From positions 1 to 41,440 of the IMG/VR virus record IMGVR_UViG_3300021141_000319: a stretch of 41,440 nt of DNA; one strand, given 5' to 3'. This stretch comes from a virus. The notes under the pieces were generated by a model. It searched no databases. It saw only the letters and a program-made list of their open reading frames with translations, and was not told the origin of the DNA. Positions 21,911 through 31,768 of this stretch are shown here, one piece after another. How positions within the stretch are numbered: position 1 is the first letter of the stretch; each line of letters begins with the position of its first letter. A program made the position numbers and the translations under genes.

Positions 21911-22731
21911 TGTCTTGGACTAAAGACGAAAAGGGTAAGTTAACTGTTTGGGTAGCAGACGGTAAAGGCAACCCAAATGTACCTGGCGATAACTCAACAC
22001 CAAAGCCTACTTTTGGATTTAACTCCGGAACTGCAAGCCAGAATAGTCTTGGACTGCTTCTTGGTTTTGGCATCCAAGAACAAGGCAAAGATGTAACTCT
22101 TGCTCCAGTCAAGATTGCCCCATACATTGTTACTCTTTCAAAGAGTAATCCAAAGGCTTACAGTTCAATTAAGAGTTTGGTAAAGGCAGCATCAGGAAAA
22201 ACAATTGATGATCCTAACACTCTTGGTGCTTGGGTTAGTCGTTTAGCTGAGAACATTTTTTATTCAACAGATCCAATAGTCAAGACTATGAGCATTGAAG
22301 ATTTTCTTCGCTCAACAGCAAAGACTGCAAACATAGCAGATGAGGCAGCAAAGACAGCCGCATTACCACAGCGTGAGATTTATAACAGAACTGAAGCAGA
22401 TCGTATAAAGATGATTGATGAAGTTTCTATGGCTCTTCGTGGTCAAAACATTACAGAAGCAGACAAAGCGCAAAAGTGGTACACAGATCTTAAAACATCT
22501 ATTGATAAAATGATTGATACTGGCTCCGTTAGAACTACATCAAAGAAGTTCAACCCTAAGACTAAAAAAACAGAATTAGTAGCTGTGACTACTCCTGGTT
22601 TTTCAGAAGAACAAATTGCTACTACTGCAGAAAAAGCTATTCGTCAAGCAGCGCCTGAAGATGTTGCTCGCAAAGAGCGTGTTGAATTTACTGATTGGAT
22701 GTTGAAATCACTAGGAGGCGCTAATGGCTGA
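21910..22731 (+). CDS. Probable virion protein, unknown function
   Basis: 273 residues, ATG overlapping the giant gene's stop. Starts with a short beta-like segment (KGKLTVWVADGKGNPNVPGD), then Gly/Leu-rich GLLLGFGIQ, then mainly helical sequence with many Lys and Thr. Co-translated with the giant protein, so probably part of the same internal core or tail complex. No family recognised. Confidence 0.6.
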   Translation: MSWTKDEKGKLTVWVADGKGNPNVPGDNSTPKPTFGFNSGTASQNSLGLLLGFGIQEQGKDVTLAPVKIAPYIVTLSKSNPKAYSSIKSLVKAASGKTIDDPNTLGAWVSRLAENIFYSTDPIVKTMSIEDFLRSTAKTANIADEAAKTAALPQREIYNRTEADRIKMIDEVSMALRGQNITEADKAQKWYTDLKTSIDKMIDTGSVRTTSKKFNPKTKKTELVAVTTPGFSEEQIATTAEKAIRQAAPEDVARKERVEFTDWMLKSLGGANG

Positions 22732-23734
22732 GACAGCAGCACAAAAGAAAGCACGATTAGCCAAAGAAGCAGCTTACATCAAGTCACTTGAAAACCCAAT
22801 TACTAGCCAATACGATCCACGCATTAGTGCCAATATGGGTGTTGCTAATACACAAGTAATGAATAATACAACGCCTAATCCTGCGTTACCTAAAGGATTA
22901 ACTGATGCAGAAATTGCTGCCAATCTTGGTATTGGCGAAGCACTTCTGCTAGATAAAATTTATGGAAAAGAACTTGAAGAAGTTTTTAAGCTTTACAAAA
23001 CAAATCCAGTTGCAGCAAGAGATCTTTTGTTTAAGACTAAGTGGGGAAAGCTAGACTCTGATGCTAGAACTAACTACTTATTAAAGTTAGAAAATAGCGA
23101 TCTTTACAAAGAGCGTTTGAAAAGCTGGAAGCTTTCTCTTATACCTAATCTTAAAGCAAGAGGCATCACATATACAGATGCCCAACTTGATGACTATTAT
23201 CTTCGTGGCATTGATGGCCTAACAATTATTGACGAGTTGTCATCTGGTCAAAAGTTTGAACCAGGTAAGACTGGTGGAACACAAGCGACTAATTACAATA
23301 CATTGCTTGGAACTGCTACTCGTAATGGCGTCTCTGCATCATTGCTTCCAAAAGTTCTTGGCTTTGATACTATTGACCAAGTTATCAAAGAACTACAATC
23401 TGGTGCTTCTATTGAAGACTTTAACCAGAAGATTCGTAACTATGCTAAGACCGCTATGCCTGAATGGGCTAAGAAGTTAATTGATGAGGGCAACGATTTA
23501 ACTGAAATTGTTAACCCATATCGAGCAACTATATCTGATGAACTAGAACTTCCCTACACATCTATTGATGTGACAGATAGAAATATTCAAAACGCTCTTG
23601 CTAATAACATAAGCCTTGCAGAATTACGAAAGCAATTACGCAAGGATGATCGTTGGCAATATACAGATAAGGCTCGAAGCCAAGTAGCAAATGCAACTAA
23701 ACAGGTTCTTCAAGACTTTGGATTTATGGGGTAA
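22724..23734 (+). CDS. Probable virion protein, unknown function
   Basis: 336 residues, overlapping the previous gene by eight bases. Helical, with LKLENSDLYKERLKSWK and AELRKQLRKDDRWQYTDKAR, which resemble segments of the neighbouring protein at 23737 (LQNTEAYQNRFSANKDR). The two may be distant paralogues of a helical internal virion protein. No catalytic motif seen. Confidence 0.6.
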   Translation: MAETAAQKKARLAKEAAYIKSLENPITSQYDPRISANMGVANTQVMNNTTPNPALPKGLTDAEIAANLGIGEALLLDKIYGKELEEVFKLYKTNPVAARDLLFKTKWGKLDSDARTNYLLKLENSDLYKERLKSWKLSLIPNLKARGITYTDAQLDDYYLRGIDGLTIIDELSSGQKFEPGKTGGTQATNYNTLLGTATRNGVSASLLPKVLGFDTIDQVIKELQSGASIEDFNQKIRNYAKTAMPEWAKKLIDEGNDLTEIVNPYRATISDELELPYTSIDVTDRNIQNALANNISLAELRKQLRKDDRWQYTDKARSQVANATKQVLQDFGFMG

Positions 23735-23736
23735 AA

Positions 23737-25275
23737 ATGGCTGAACAATTCGTAACCGATATTACAAAATTTCCTAAGCGTACTCAACAGATACTTGCTG
23801 ACAATGCTAAACAATTTGGTATAACAGCAGAAGAATATCTTATTCAACGCGGTGGACTTGATCCAGTTACTAGAAAATATGGTGACTCGTACGATCCAAA
23901 CGTAGACCTTACCCCTGCTGAATACAGTGCAGCAATTGCTGGCAAAACAGGAGAAGCCGTTGGCAAGGCAATCAATGTCGCAACAGAAGCTAAAGCTGCA
24001 AGTGCTGGAAATTTTCCAGATCCATCAAGCCCAGAAGCCGCACAACTTTATGAAAAGCTTAAAGGACGCGCAACCGGGGGAGTTAAACCAAACTCAGATG
24101 AACAGGAATGGCTTAATAATTACCTTATTCATAGATCAAATATTTTTAAGGGACTACAAACAGCAGGTAATAAATTAACTCCAGCACAAGAGGCTGAAAA
24201 AAATCAGCTTATAAATATTGGAGTAATAGGCGACAAGCCATACACAGGACCTGCAGGCTCAACAACAGTAACTACTCCAGTAACAGGCGGTGCAGGTGGC
24301 GCAGACGGTGCAGGTGGTACTGGCGGTACGGGTGGTACAGGCACAGGTGGTACAGGCACGGGCGGTACAGGTACACAACTTGAAAACGATCAAAAAATAG
24401 CAGAAGATAAAGCAAAACGCACTTCTGCCTATAACATACTTTATGATGAGTTTAACAAATATGGTTTAGGTAGCCTGGTATCTGATATCAAGAATTACTT
24501 AATTGATAACTCTTTTGACCCATCAGAGTTTTCTATTCAATTACAAAATACTGAAGCTTATCAGAATCGTTTTAGTGCAAACAAAGATCGTATTGCTAAA
24601 GGACTTAGCGCTTTGCGTCCATACGACTACATTAAATTAGAAGATCAATACCAAAGAATTATGCAAAACTATGGTTTGCCTAAAAGTTATTGGGAGCAAA
24701 CAGTTGACCCAGTAACCGGAGTTACTTCGCAAAAAGGATTCACGAAGTTGATTGCCAATGATGTAGATAATATAGAACTAGAAGACCGTATTGCTACTGC
24801 TCAAAAACGTGTTGTTAATAGCAACCCGGAGGTTCTTGCGGCACTTAAGAAATTCTATCCAGACATTAAAAATGGTGACATTCTTGCTTATGTGCTTGAC
24901 CCTGAAAATGGAAAAGATTTAATCAATCGTAAAATTACTACAGCCGAAATTGGTGGATCAGCCGCACGCTTTGGTCTAACAACTAATGTTTCAGATGCCG
25001 CATACCTAGAACGATATGGTGTTAATAAGGCTATGGCAGAAGAAAAATATGCAGCTATCGGCAGTGGATTGCAACGCGGTTCACAGTTAGCTGCAATCTA
25101 TGGACAAGATCCATACACCCAAGCAACTGCAGAAACAGAATTCTTCAAATTGCCAAATGCTGAAGAAGCACGTAAGCAACGTCAAAAGATTACTGGACTG
25201 GAACAAGCTACATTCAGTGGTAAAACTGGAGTATCTTCTGGTGCATTAGCACGTGATCGCGCTGGCGGTTACTAA
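23737..25275 (+). CDS. Probable virion protein with Gly/Thr linker
   Basis: 512 residues, ATG two bases after the previous stop. Residues about 185-212 are a pure Gly/Thr/Ala linker (GGADGAGGTGGTGGTGTGG), joining an N-terminal domain to a helical C-terminal domain (YDYIKLEDQYQRIMQNYGL; GVNKAMAEEKYAAIGSGLQRG). The repeat-coded linker is prone to length change. Likely the last of the internal/core proteins before scaffold. Confidence 0.6.
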   Translation: MAEQFVTDITKFPKRTQQILADNAKQFGITAEEYLIQRGGLDPVTRKYGDSYDPNVDLTPAEYSAAIAGKTGEAVGKAINVATEAKAASAGNFPDPSSPEAAQLYEKLKGRATGGVKPNSDEQEWLNNYLIHRSNIFKGLQTAGNKLTPAQEAEKNQLINIGVIGDKPYTGPAGSTTVTTPVTGGAGGADGAGGTGGTGGTGTGGTGTGGTGTQLENDQKIAEDKAKRTSAYNILYDEFNKYGLGSLVSDIKNYLIDNSFDPSEFSIQLQNTEAYQNRFSANKDRIAKGLSALRPYDYIKLEDQYQRIMQNYGLPKSYWEQTVDPVTGVTSQKGFTKLIANDVDNIELEDRIATAQKRVVNSNPEVLAALKKFYPDIKNGDILAYVLDPENGKDLINRKITTAEIGGSAARFGLTTNVSDAAYLERYGVNKAMAEEKYAAIGSGLQRGSQLAAIYGQDPYTQATAETEFFKLPNAEEARKQRQKITGLEQATFSGKTGVSSGALARDRAGGY

Positions 25276-25287
25276 ATAAAAAGCCTG

Positions 25288-25311
25288 CCACTAGAACGAC
25301 TGGCCTAGTGG
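25288..25311 (+). promoter_or_regulatory. Hairpin after the virion-protein block
   Basis: CCACTAG (25288-25294) pairs with CTAGTGG (25305-25311) across a 10-base loop. No U-run follows. Probably an RNA processing or partial termination element separating core-protein and scaffold/capsid transcripts. Confidence 0.4.
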
Positions 25312-25331
25312 AGCGATAATAAGACCAGGAG

Positions 25332-25371
25332 TAGGAGCCACATAACCCGCCCCAAGGATATGTGAGGCCTA
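25332..25371 (+). promoter_or_regulatory. Second leader hairpin before the scaffold gene
   Basis: TAGG/CCTA (25332-25335 with 25368-25371) and CACATA/TATGTG (25339-25344 with 25359-25364) form a two-part stem. It may protect the highly expressed scaffold/capsid message or mark a processing point. Confidence 0.35.
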
Positions 25372-25401
25372 TGCCAACAACTAATAGGGAGAAGGACCAC
25401 T

Positions 25402-25872
25402 ATGTCCAATTACGACTACGAGGATGATGACGACTTCACAATGGATGACTCATCAAACGATCTAGTAAAGCAATTACGCAAAGCAGCTAAAGCAAAAGAT
25501 AAAGAACTGCAAGAACTTAAGTCTCAGTTTGAGTCTTTGAATAAGTCGCAACGCGAACGAGCAATAAAGGATGCCCTCGCAAGTCGCGGGGTAAACAGCA
25601 AAGTTGCTTCATTTATCCCACAGGATATAGACCCAACTGAAGAGTCTGTATCTAAATGGCTTGAAGACTATGCCGATGTATTCGGTATTGAAGTAAGCCA
25701 AACCCAGGCACAACCTAATATCAATCCAGCCGATGCTGCAGCATATAAGCGTATGACAAACTCCGCAGACTCTGGCGCTTCGCCAGAGCACAATGGAGAC
25801 ATTATGCAAAAACTAATGAATGCAAATAGCAAGGAAGAACTGGACGAAGTTATTAGGTTGTCTGGACTCTAA
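25402..25872 (+). CDS. Putative scaffolding protein
   Basis: 156 residues, highly acidic N-terminus (YDYEDDDDFTMDDSS), central coiled coil (LVKQLRKAAKAKDKELQELKSQFESL) and a short C-terminal helix. Position directly upstream of the major capsid protein, size and composition are those of phage scaffolds, which guide prohead assembly and then leave. Ribosome site GGGAGAAGG. No sequence-level family hit can be claimed by eye. Confidence 0.72.
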   Translation: MSNYDYEDDDDFTMDDSSNDLVKQLRKAAKAKDKELQELKSQFESLNKSQRERAIKDALASRGVNSKVASFIPQDIDPTEESVSKWLEDYADVFGIEVSQTQAQPNINPADAAAYKRMTNSADSGASPEHNGDIMQKLMNANSKEELDEVIRLSGL

Positions 25873-25903
25873 TCCGATCCTAAACAAGAAAGGCTAAACC
25901 ACA

Positions 25904-27082
25904 ATGGCAACACCACAAGGTACCCCAACGGGTACTGGTAATATCACCGCACTTGTGCAGGCAGCATACGATCAGTATGTAAGAATGGCGCTTCGCTCCA
26001 TTCCTGTTATGCGCTCACTTGCAGATGTTAAGCCAGTACAGCAGGCAATGCCAGGATCATCAGTTGTTTTCTCAATCTACTCAGATTTGGCACAAGCTAC
26101 TTCTACATTGACAGAAACTTCAGATGTATCAAGCATCGCACTAGGTAACCCTTCACAGGTTACAGTAACACTGAACGAATACGGTTCAGCAGTTACAACA
26201 ACAAAGAAGTTAAACCTAACTTCATTTAACGATGTTGATTCAGCACTTGCTGACATCATCGCGTACAACGCAGCAGACTCTATTGATAACGTTGTAGGTC
26301 AGGTCCTCTCAGCAGGAACTAACGTGATCTACTCAAACGGTCCATCAGGAACTGCACCAACATCATCAGCAGGAGTTCTACCAGTAGACACAATGACAGT
26401 TGCGGATATCCGTAACGCTGTTGTATCACTACGCACAAACAAGGCATTGCCTCGTATGGGTGAACTATATGCTGCATACCTACACCCACGTCAGTCAGCC
26501 GATCTTCGCGCTGAAACTGGTACAGGTGGCTTCCAGGAGCTAACAAAGTACGTTGAGCGTACACCGTTCGTTGCTGGTGCAGTAGGCGTTATCGAAGGTG
26601 CATTCATCGTTGAGACACCACGTGTCCTAAACGGTCTAAACCTTGCTTCAGGTATCACACCTACAGTTGCAATCACAAACGTTGTTGCAACAACAAGCGC
26701 TGTAACAATTACAACAGCAGTTGCTCACGGTCTTGGCGTAGGCCAGGTTGTGACAGTTGCTGCTACAACTAATACAGCAGTTAACGGCACATACACAATC
26801 ACTGCTGTTACATCAACAACATTCACCTATGCTCTAGCAGGAAGTGCTATCACTTCTGTTGCAGACACAGGTACTGTTACATTCACCAACAACTACCGTG
26901 CGATCATCGCTGGTCGTGAAGCATTGGCTGAAGCACAGGCTGCAGACATCTCAACCGTTATCGGTCCAGAGATTGACGCACTACGTCGTTTCCGCACAAT
27001 CGGTTGGTACTACTTCGGAGGCTTTGCACGTCTTCGTGAAGCGGCTCTATTCCGCATTGAGTCATCTGCAACAAACGGATAA
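25904..27082 (+). CDS. Major capsid protein, N4-gp56-like, with inserted beta domain
   Basis: 392 residues. The N-terminal arm (ITALVQAAYDQYVRMALRSIPVMRSLADV), SVVFSIYSDLAQATSTLTE and DIIAYNAADSIDNVVGQV, with the later LYAAYLHPRQSADLRAET and FRTIGWYYFGGFARLREAAL, match the N4-gp56 family of HK97-fold capsids. Residues about 250-328 (AHGLGVGQVVTVAATTN, NGTYTITAVTSTTFTYAL) are a Thr/Val-rich beta domain inserted before the last strand, resembling modules found in phage fibre proteins. It probably protrudes from the shell. Good ribosome site upstream. Confidence 0.85.
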   Translation: MATPQGTPTGTGNITALVQAAYDQYVRMALRSIPVMRSLADVKPVQQAMPGSSVVFSIYSDLAQATSTLTETSDVSSIALGNPSQVTVTLNEYGSAVTTTKKLNLTSFNDVDSALADIIAYNAADSIDNVVGQVLSAGTNVIYSNGPSGTAPTSSAGVLPVDTMTVADIRNAVVSLRTNKALPRMGELYAAYLHPRQSADLRAETGTGGFQELTKYVERTPFVAGAVGVIEGAFIVETPRVLNGLNLASGITPTVAITNVVATTSAVTITTAVAHGLGVGQVVTVAATTNTAVNGTYTITAVTSTTFTYALAGSAITSVADTGTVTFTNNYRAIIAGREALAEAQAADISTVIGPEIDALRRFRTIGWYYFGGFARLREAALFRIESSATNG

Positions 27083-27099
27083 TTCAGATAGTGCAACGG

Positions 27100-27125
27100 C
27101 AGGGGGTAGGGAAACCTACCCTCTG
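27100..27125 (+). terminator. GAAA-tetraloop hairpin after the capsid gene
   Basis: Eleven pairs (one G-U) capped by a GAAA GNRA loop at 27111-27114, 17 bases after the capsid stop. No U-run follows. It may be an mRNA-stabilising 3' end or a partial terminator limiting downstream expression relative to capsid. Confidence 0.5.
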
Positions 27126-27145
27126 TCACTTAGGAAAGGTTGGAT

Positions 27146-27469
27146 ATGCCATACACATTAGTAACGCCGTACCAGTGGCAAACCTGGGGCGCAGGATTAA
27201 ACGAGTTTACTCCGTACTCACGCCTTGCAGGTCGTCGTCTTAATGGTGGAACTATTGATGGCGATATTGCTCCAAGCCTTACAGATGTTCCACGCGGTCA
27301 AACATTGATTGTTAATGGAACTAATGTAACTATTACTTTAACTCCAAGCCAGGATGATCTAGCAGCAGCTAGTTATTATTTCCTTGGTGGTCACGAATAT
27401 GTTATTAGCGATTACCAAGCAGGGGTACTTACCGCTGCCGGATACGGAAGTTGGATAACTCCAGTATGA
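27146..27469 (+). CDS. Small probable head/virion protein
   Basis: 107 residues from ATG 27146. A TTG at 27140 is in frame but closer to the AGGAAAGG site. Beta-rich: RRLNGGTIDGDIAPSLTDVP, TLIVNGTNVTITLTPS, then a Tyr/Gly-rich end. Position just after the capsid gene suggests decoration or head completion. Not recognised as a named family. Confidence 0.55.
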   Translation: MPYTLVTPYQWQTWGAGLNEFTPYSRLAGRRLNGGTIDGDIAPSLTDVPRGQTLIVNGTNVTITLTPSQDDLAAASYYFLGGHEYVISDYQAGVLTAAGYGSWITPV

Positions 27470-27738
27470 GTTTACATAGACGAACAACACACCTTGAGTA
27501 TGTCGAAGGATGCTTTGGCTGCAAGGTAGGCGAACTAGAGTTGAGCGTAGGGGTTGCAAACCACAGAGGTATACCTACAGCTAAGCAGCACGATAAGGAA
27601 CTACAGTCTTATTATGATGCTACACGTCAGGGTATAGAACCACGTTCAACAAAGAGCAAAGATATAGATGCAGCAGTTCAACTTTCCAACGAGGCTGGTA
27701 AGGCTTTCGATGGGATCTCAATGACATTTAAGGAGTAA
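27466..27738 (+). CDS. Conserved-looking small phage protein
   Basis: 90 residues, ATG in an ATGA overlap. HLEYVEGCFGCKVGELELSVG near the start is a CxxC-containing motif I associate with small late-operon proteins of actinophages. The rest is helical and charged. Possibly zinc- or Fe-S-binding. No function known to me. Confidence 0.6.
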   Translation: MSLHRRTTHLEYVEGCFGCKVGELELSVGVANHRGIPTAKQHDKELQSYYDATRQGIEPRSTKSKDIDAAVQLSNEAGKAFDGISMTFKE

Positions 27739-27740
27739 TA

Positions 27741-27863
27741 ATGGAAAACTACGAAGAAGATTTAACAAAGTACCCAACACCTGATAAGCAATACGAAGGC
27801 GCAATGAAGTACTGCACATACGAGTCAATCCAAACTGGCGCGATGGGCAAGTCTGCCAAGTAA
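27741..27863 (+). CDS. 40-residue hypothetical protein
   Basis: ATG 27741, preceded by AAGGAG. MENYEEDLTKYPTPDKQYEG, then AMKYCTYESIQ. The end overlaps the next ATG. Small, acidic then basic. No family. Confidence 0.5.
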   Translation: MENYEEDLTKYPTPDKQYEGAMKYCTYESIQTGAMGKSAK

Positions 27864-28141
27864 TGGCTAAGTCTCCAGCGTGGCAAAGAGCAGAGGGCAA
27901 GAACCCAAAGGGTGGCCTCAACGCAAAAGGTCGTGCCTCTGCCAAAGCGCAGGGGATGAACCTTAAGCCTCCAGTCAAGAAGGCTGAGGCTGCTAAGTCT
28001 CCTAAGTCTGCAGGACGACGTAAGTCTTTCTGTGGTCGTATGTGTGGGATGAAGGCAAAGAACACTTCCAGTAAGACAGCTAAAGATCCGAACTCAAGAA
28101 TAAACAAGTCGCTTCGCGCTTGGGATTGTAAGTGTAAATGA
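27863..28141 (+). CDS. Basic Cys-containing conserved phage protein (DUF6321-like)
   Basis: 92 residues, pI clearly basic. N-terminus SPAWQRAEGKNPKGGLNAKG, then a Lys/Ala/Pro linker, then KSFCGRMCGMKAKNTSSKTA and the end LRAWDCKCK. This arrangement is widely shared by small proteins of aquatic phages. The Cys (CxxxC and CxC) may bind zinc. Function unknown; a nucleic-acid-binding or virion role is plausible. It overlaps the next gene by four bases. Confidence 0.65.
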   Translation: MAKSPAWQRAEGKNPKGGLNAKGRASAKAQGMNLKPPVKKAEAAKSPKSAGRRKSFCGRMCGMKAKNTSSKTAKDPNSRINKSLRAWDCKCK

Positions 28142-28302
28142 AAAAGAAAACAGCATTCTGGGATAAAAAGAATCCTAAAAAGAAATCAACTACGTTAACA
28201 GCAAAGCAAAAAGCTGCAGCAAAGGCTAGAGCTAAAGCAGCAGGTAGGCCTTATCCAAACCTAATAGATAACGCAGCAGTAGCACGATCTACAAAGAATT
28301 GA
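28138..28302 (+). CDS. Small lysine/alanine-rich protein
   Basis: 54 residues, ATGA overlap with the previous stop. Starts MKKKTAFWDKKNPKKK, then AAAKARAKAAGRPYPNLIDN, a short basic motif that also occurs in many small phage proteins. Likely nucleic-acid associated. No named family. Confidence 0.55.
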   Translation: MKKKTAFWDKKNPKKKSTTLTAKQKAAAKARAKAAGRPYPNLIDNAAVARSTKN

Positions 28303-28311
28303 GGTAAATAG

Positions 28312-28596
28312 GTGGCACTAGGACAATACGGAACAACGTTATTAGATGAACTTAATCGTTTGGCTAATGGTGGCACCTATAGAGCACCAGGCGAAATGGT
28401 TGGCGAAGCCCTTGCTGCAAAGCAATGGGCAACGCAACGTGAAGTAACAACTAATCTAACAGACACGGTAGGAGTTCTAAATGCGATTGCGGGTACGGAT
28501 ACTACTAATCGCCTTGATTACAGCGGCGTATGTAACCTCATCGCTGGTACTTTTCAACTACCTGCAGCGCAAGCTCTCAGAGCGGTGTCAGAGTGA
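28312..28596 (+). CDS. Hypothetical late protein
   Basis: 94 residues from a GTG with AGGTAAATAG upstream. Helical N-terminus (TTLLDELNRLANGGTY) and an Ala/Leu/Thr-rich remainder (GVLNAIAGTDTTNRLDYSGVC). Stop overlaps the following GTG. May be a connector or fibre-attachment protein by position. Not recognised. Confidence 0.55.
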   Translation: MALGQYGTTLLDELNRLANGGTYRAPGEMVGEALAAKQWATQREVTTNLTDTVGVLNAIAGTDTTNRLDYSGVCNLIAGTFQLPAAQALRAVSE

Positions 28597-28934
28597 GTGC
28601 TAAATATAACTTGGTGTGTGACCAAGCAACTACATTTAATTTTGCTTTCCAGATTCTCAACGACAACACTCCTTGGGATCTAACCAACTATGATGTCACT
28701 ATGACAGTGCGTCCTTTTGTTGGTGCAGCTACTACAACTGTAGTGGCAACCAATGACAATGGGCGTGTGGCTATTGACGGTCCTAATGGCCGAATAACAG
28801 TAGTTCTTAGTGATACAACAACTGCCGATATAGATGCAGGTCGTTACTCATATGATCTAGTAATAGATTCAGGTAGCGTAGTTACAAGAATCCTAGAAGG
28901 TAAGTTTATCGTAACAGGCGCGGTGACAACTTGA
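28593..28934 (+). CDS. Small beta-sandwich protein, probable fibre/baseplate adaptor
   Basis: 113 residues. Alternating hydrophobic/polar strands ([63 protein letters not shown]) resemble the Ig-like domains found in upper-baseplate and fibre-linker proteins. Directly upstream of and overlapping the collagen-like fibre gene, so a fibre adaptor is likely. Confidence 0.6.
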   Translation: MSAKYNLVCDQATTFNFAFQILNDNTPWDLTNYDVTMTVRPFVGAATTTVVATNDNGRVAIDGPNGRITVVLSDTTTADIDAGRYSYDLVIDSGSVVTRILEGKFIVTGAVTT

Positions 28935-31756
28935 CACAAGACTTTGTTGTTATTGAAAGTTTACAAAGCCCTGTCTATGTAAACGTTGGAGCTGCTCAAA
29001 GCTCGGAAACAGTAATTGTCATAGAAGAGATCACTCCACAAATTGGCGTAAGTCTTTCAAATGACCAAGGCCCACAAGGTGCTCCAGGTAACACTGGACC
29101 AACAGGTGCAACTGGTCCTGTGGGAGCAACTGGTTCAACGGGTGGTACTGGACCAACAGGAGTGACTGGTCCAACTGGACCGATTGGAGCAACAGGTGCT
29201 ACAGGTGTTACTGGACCGATTGGCGCGACGGGTGCCACGGGTCCTATTGGAGTTACAGGCAACACAGGACCTACAGGTCCAACGGGCGTTACGGGAAACA
29301 CAGGTCCAACGGGACCTATCGGAGTTACAGGCAACGTCGGACCGACTGGACCAACTGGTGCCACGGGTCTCGTAGGTGTCACTGGACCTACTGGCCCCAT
29401 CGGAGTTACGGGAGATACAGGACCTACTGGTCCTGTTGGCGTTACAGGTCCCATAGGAGTTACTGGACCGACTGGTCCTATCGGTGTCACGGGAGATACA
29501 GGGCCTACAGGTCCTATCGGTTTAACTGGAGTAACAGGTCCAATCGGAGCAACAGGACCTGTCGGTCCTACGGGTCCAATCGGAGCCACTGGTCCAACAG
29601 GTGCAGACAGCACTGTTCCAGGTCCTACGGGCGCTACAGGGGCTACAGGACCCACTGGAGCAGACGGTCAGTCCTCCAGCTTCTATGACTATTTAGCCAA
29701 TACCACTGCTACAAGTGGCAAGCCTGGCAATACTTACTTGCTATGGAACAACGCAACTCAGACTTCTGCTACACAGATCAACATTGACCACATTGACGAT
29801 GACAACATTGACATTGACATCTTCTTAGAAATCCTTAGCCCTGGAGATATTCTTGTTATTCAGGATAGAACGAACTCTGCCAACTTCCAAAAATGGGAAG
29901 TATCGGCTGCAATTACCGTCTTCCCTAATAACTATGTAATAGTCCCAGTAACCCTTATTAACTCTGGTGGAACTGGTACTACAGGTTTTGCTAATAACGC
30001 ACAGATATTCCTAGCCATTGTAAGCGCAGGTGTCATTGGACCCACAGGTCCTATCGGTGCTACAGGTCCTACGGGATCTACAGGTCCAGTAGGGGCAACA
30101 GGGCCTATCGGTGTAACTGGTCCAACTGGACCACAGGGTGTAACAGGACCTGCTGGTACTAACGGAATTAACGGCGCAACAGGACCTACTGGACCTATTG
30201 GTGCTACTGGTACAGCAGGTGCAGTAGGTGCCACAGGTGCCACAGGACCACAACCATCTCTTTCATCAACAGCAGCATTGGCTTTAGGAACTGCTAGTGC
30301 TGGTGTTGGAACAACTGCAAGTAGAACAGATCACGTACACCCAACTACTGGTCTTGCATTATTAACAGGTGCAACTTTTAGTGGCAACGTTACCGCTCCA
30401 TCATTTACTGGTTACTTAACAACATCAAATACAGGTAGAACTGGAAACATTCCCCTTGTAACGCCTGCCGCTTCAAGCCAAGCAACGTGGTCAAATTATG
30501 CCGTGGGCTATTCAGTTGTAATGGCGAATGCTTCAACTGCAAATGGAACAGCAACTAACAACTACAACTACTTTCAAAAGTTTGGTAATAGAGATGCTGC
30601 TGGTGGTTGGTCTGGCCTAACAATTGATATGGCAACTGGAGACTTGTACACAGGATTTACAACATCAAGTGCAAGTTATGCAACTTGGTACAAGATGGCT
30701 CAAACTGCGGGTTCTACATTTACTGGTCAGATTCAATCTACCCTTGCTAATAGTCAATCAACAGGTGGTGGACAACTTTGGTTAAATGGCGCTACTGGTA
30801 ACAGAATTGATTACAATATCAACGGTGTTGCTGCTCCAACGGTTGGAACAAGAAGCCTTGGAACTAAACTTGTTTTGTATCCAAGTCTTTCAGGATCTGC
30901 AGCAGATTTTGCAATAGGTATTGAAAACGCAACTTTATGGCAATCTGTTGCAGATGCAGCGCAATTTTTTAGATGGTATGCAGGAGCCACAAACGTAGCC
31001 ACTTTAACAGGTACAGGCGCATTATCTATAACTGGAAGTTTTTCTGCTGGATCATTTGCAGCAGCATCATTTACAGGACTGATTACTGGTAAAGAAAATA
31101 CTGGCGGAACAATCCTAAACTCTAATGACACAGGCAGTATCTCAATTAGAGGAAATGCAACTACTCAAGCCGCTGCAATGTCTTTCCATAGAACTGGCAA
31201 CTATGCTATAAATATGGGTCTTGATACAGACAATGTATTCAAAATTGGTGGTTGGTCTGCAGGTATTATTATGCTCTCACTCAATGGCTCAGGTAATCTT
31301 ACAGTTCCTGGAGTAGTAACTGGCTCAAGTTTTGCTGGCAATGCAACTTCAGCGACTTCAGCAACTTCAGCAACTTTTCTTAACTCTTCAAATTATATTC
31401 AAAGAACTGGATCTTCAGGTAACTTAAATACTGATTTTAACAATACTCCTGCAGGAACAGTTAGACACCAAGGAGATGATGGAGGCTTAGCAAATAGCCC
31501 AGGTGGTACTTGGTGGGTTTATGAACATATGCGTCACAGTAATCCTTCTAGTTCTTGGGGTGTACAAGTTGCTTGGGGATGGGAAGATAATGCCAACAGA
31601 CTAGCCACAAGAAATGTTCAAGGTGGAGGTTTTGCTGGCTGGGTCTATTATATTAATAATACTAACTATCAAACATACGGTCTAAGAAAAACAACTTTTG
31701 GAACTGCTGCACCTTCTGGTGGCGTTGATGGCGATGTTTATATTCAATACACCTAA
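28931..31756 (+). CDS. Collagen-like tail fibre / receptor-binding protein
   Basis: 941 residues from a TTG overlapping the previous TGA. Residues 46-245 and 368-440 are Gly-X-Y repeats dominated by GPTG/GVTG/GATG, which form a collagen-type triple helix. A globular domain of about 120 residues separates them. After [20 protein letters not shown] comes RTDHVHP, then pyocin-knob-like units ([28 protein letters not shown]). The C-terminal 300 residues probably bind the host surface. The repeats likely vary in number between relatives. Confidence 0.85.
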   Translation: MTQDFVVIESLQSPVYVNVGAAQSSETVIVIEEITPQIGVSLSNDQGPQGAPGNTGPTGATGPVGATGSTGGTGPTGVTGPTGPIGATGATGVTGPIGATGATGPIGVTGNTGPTGPTGVTGNTGPTGPIGVTGNVGPTGPTGATGLVGVTGPTGPIGVTGDTGPTGPVGVTGPIGVTGPTGPIGVTGDTGPTGPIGLTGVTGPIGATGPVGPTGPIGATGPTGADSTVPGPTGATGATGPTGADGQSSSFYDYLANTTATSGKPGNTYLLWNNATQTSATQINIDHIDDDNIDIDIFLEILSPGDILVIQDRTNSANFQKWEVSAAITVFPNNYVIVPVTLINSGGTGTTGFANNAQIFLAIVSAGVIGPTGPIGATGPTGSTGPVGATGPIGVTGPTGPQGVTGPAGTNGINGATGPTGPIGATGTAGAVGATGATGPQPSLSSTAALALGTASAGVGTTASRTDHVHPTTGLALLTGATFSGNVTAPSFTGYLTTSNTGRTGNIPLVTPAASSQATWSNYAVGYSVVMANASTANGTATNNYNYFQKFGNRDAAGGWSGLTIDMATGDLYTGFTTSSASYATWYKMAQTAGSTFTGQIQSTLANSQSTGGGQLWLNGATGNRIDYNINGVAAPTVGTRSLGTKLVLYPSLSGSAADFAIGIENATLWQSVADAAQFFRWYAGATNVATLTGTGALSITGSFSAGSFAAASFTGLITGKENTGGTILNSNDTGSISIRGNATTQAAAMSFHRTGNYAINMGLDTDNVFKIGGWSAGIIMLSLNGSGNLTVPGVVTGSSFAGNATSATSATSATFLNSSNYIQRTGSSGNLNTDFNNTPAGTVRHQGDDGGLANSPGGTWWVYEHMRHSNPSSSWGVQVAWGWEDNANRLATRNVQGGGFAGWVYYINNTNYQTYGLRKTTFGTAAPSGGVDGDVYIQYT

Positions 31757-31768
31757 CAAGGGAGAGCA

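Noticed and set aside
28996-29655. 219-residue leftward ORF of Gly-Pro-Val repeats, and 29932-30243
   Set aside because: Mirror of the collagen repeat DNA on the other strand, kept open by composition.
29066-29680. CRISPR-like short repeats
   Set aside because: The repetition is codon-level Gly-X-Y coding with no constant repeat/spacer structure.
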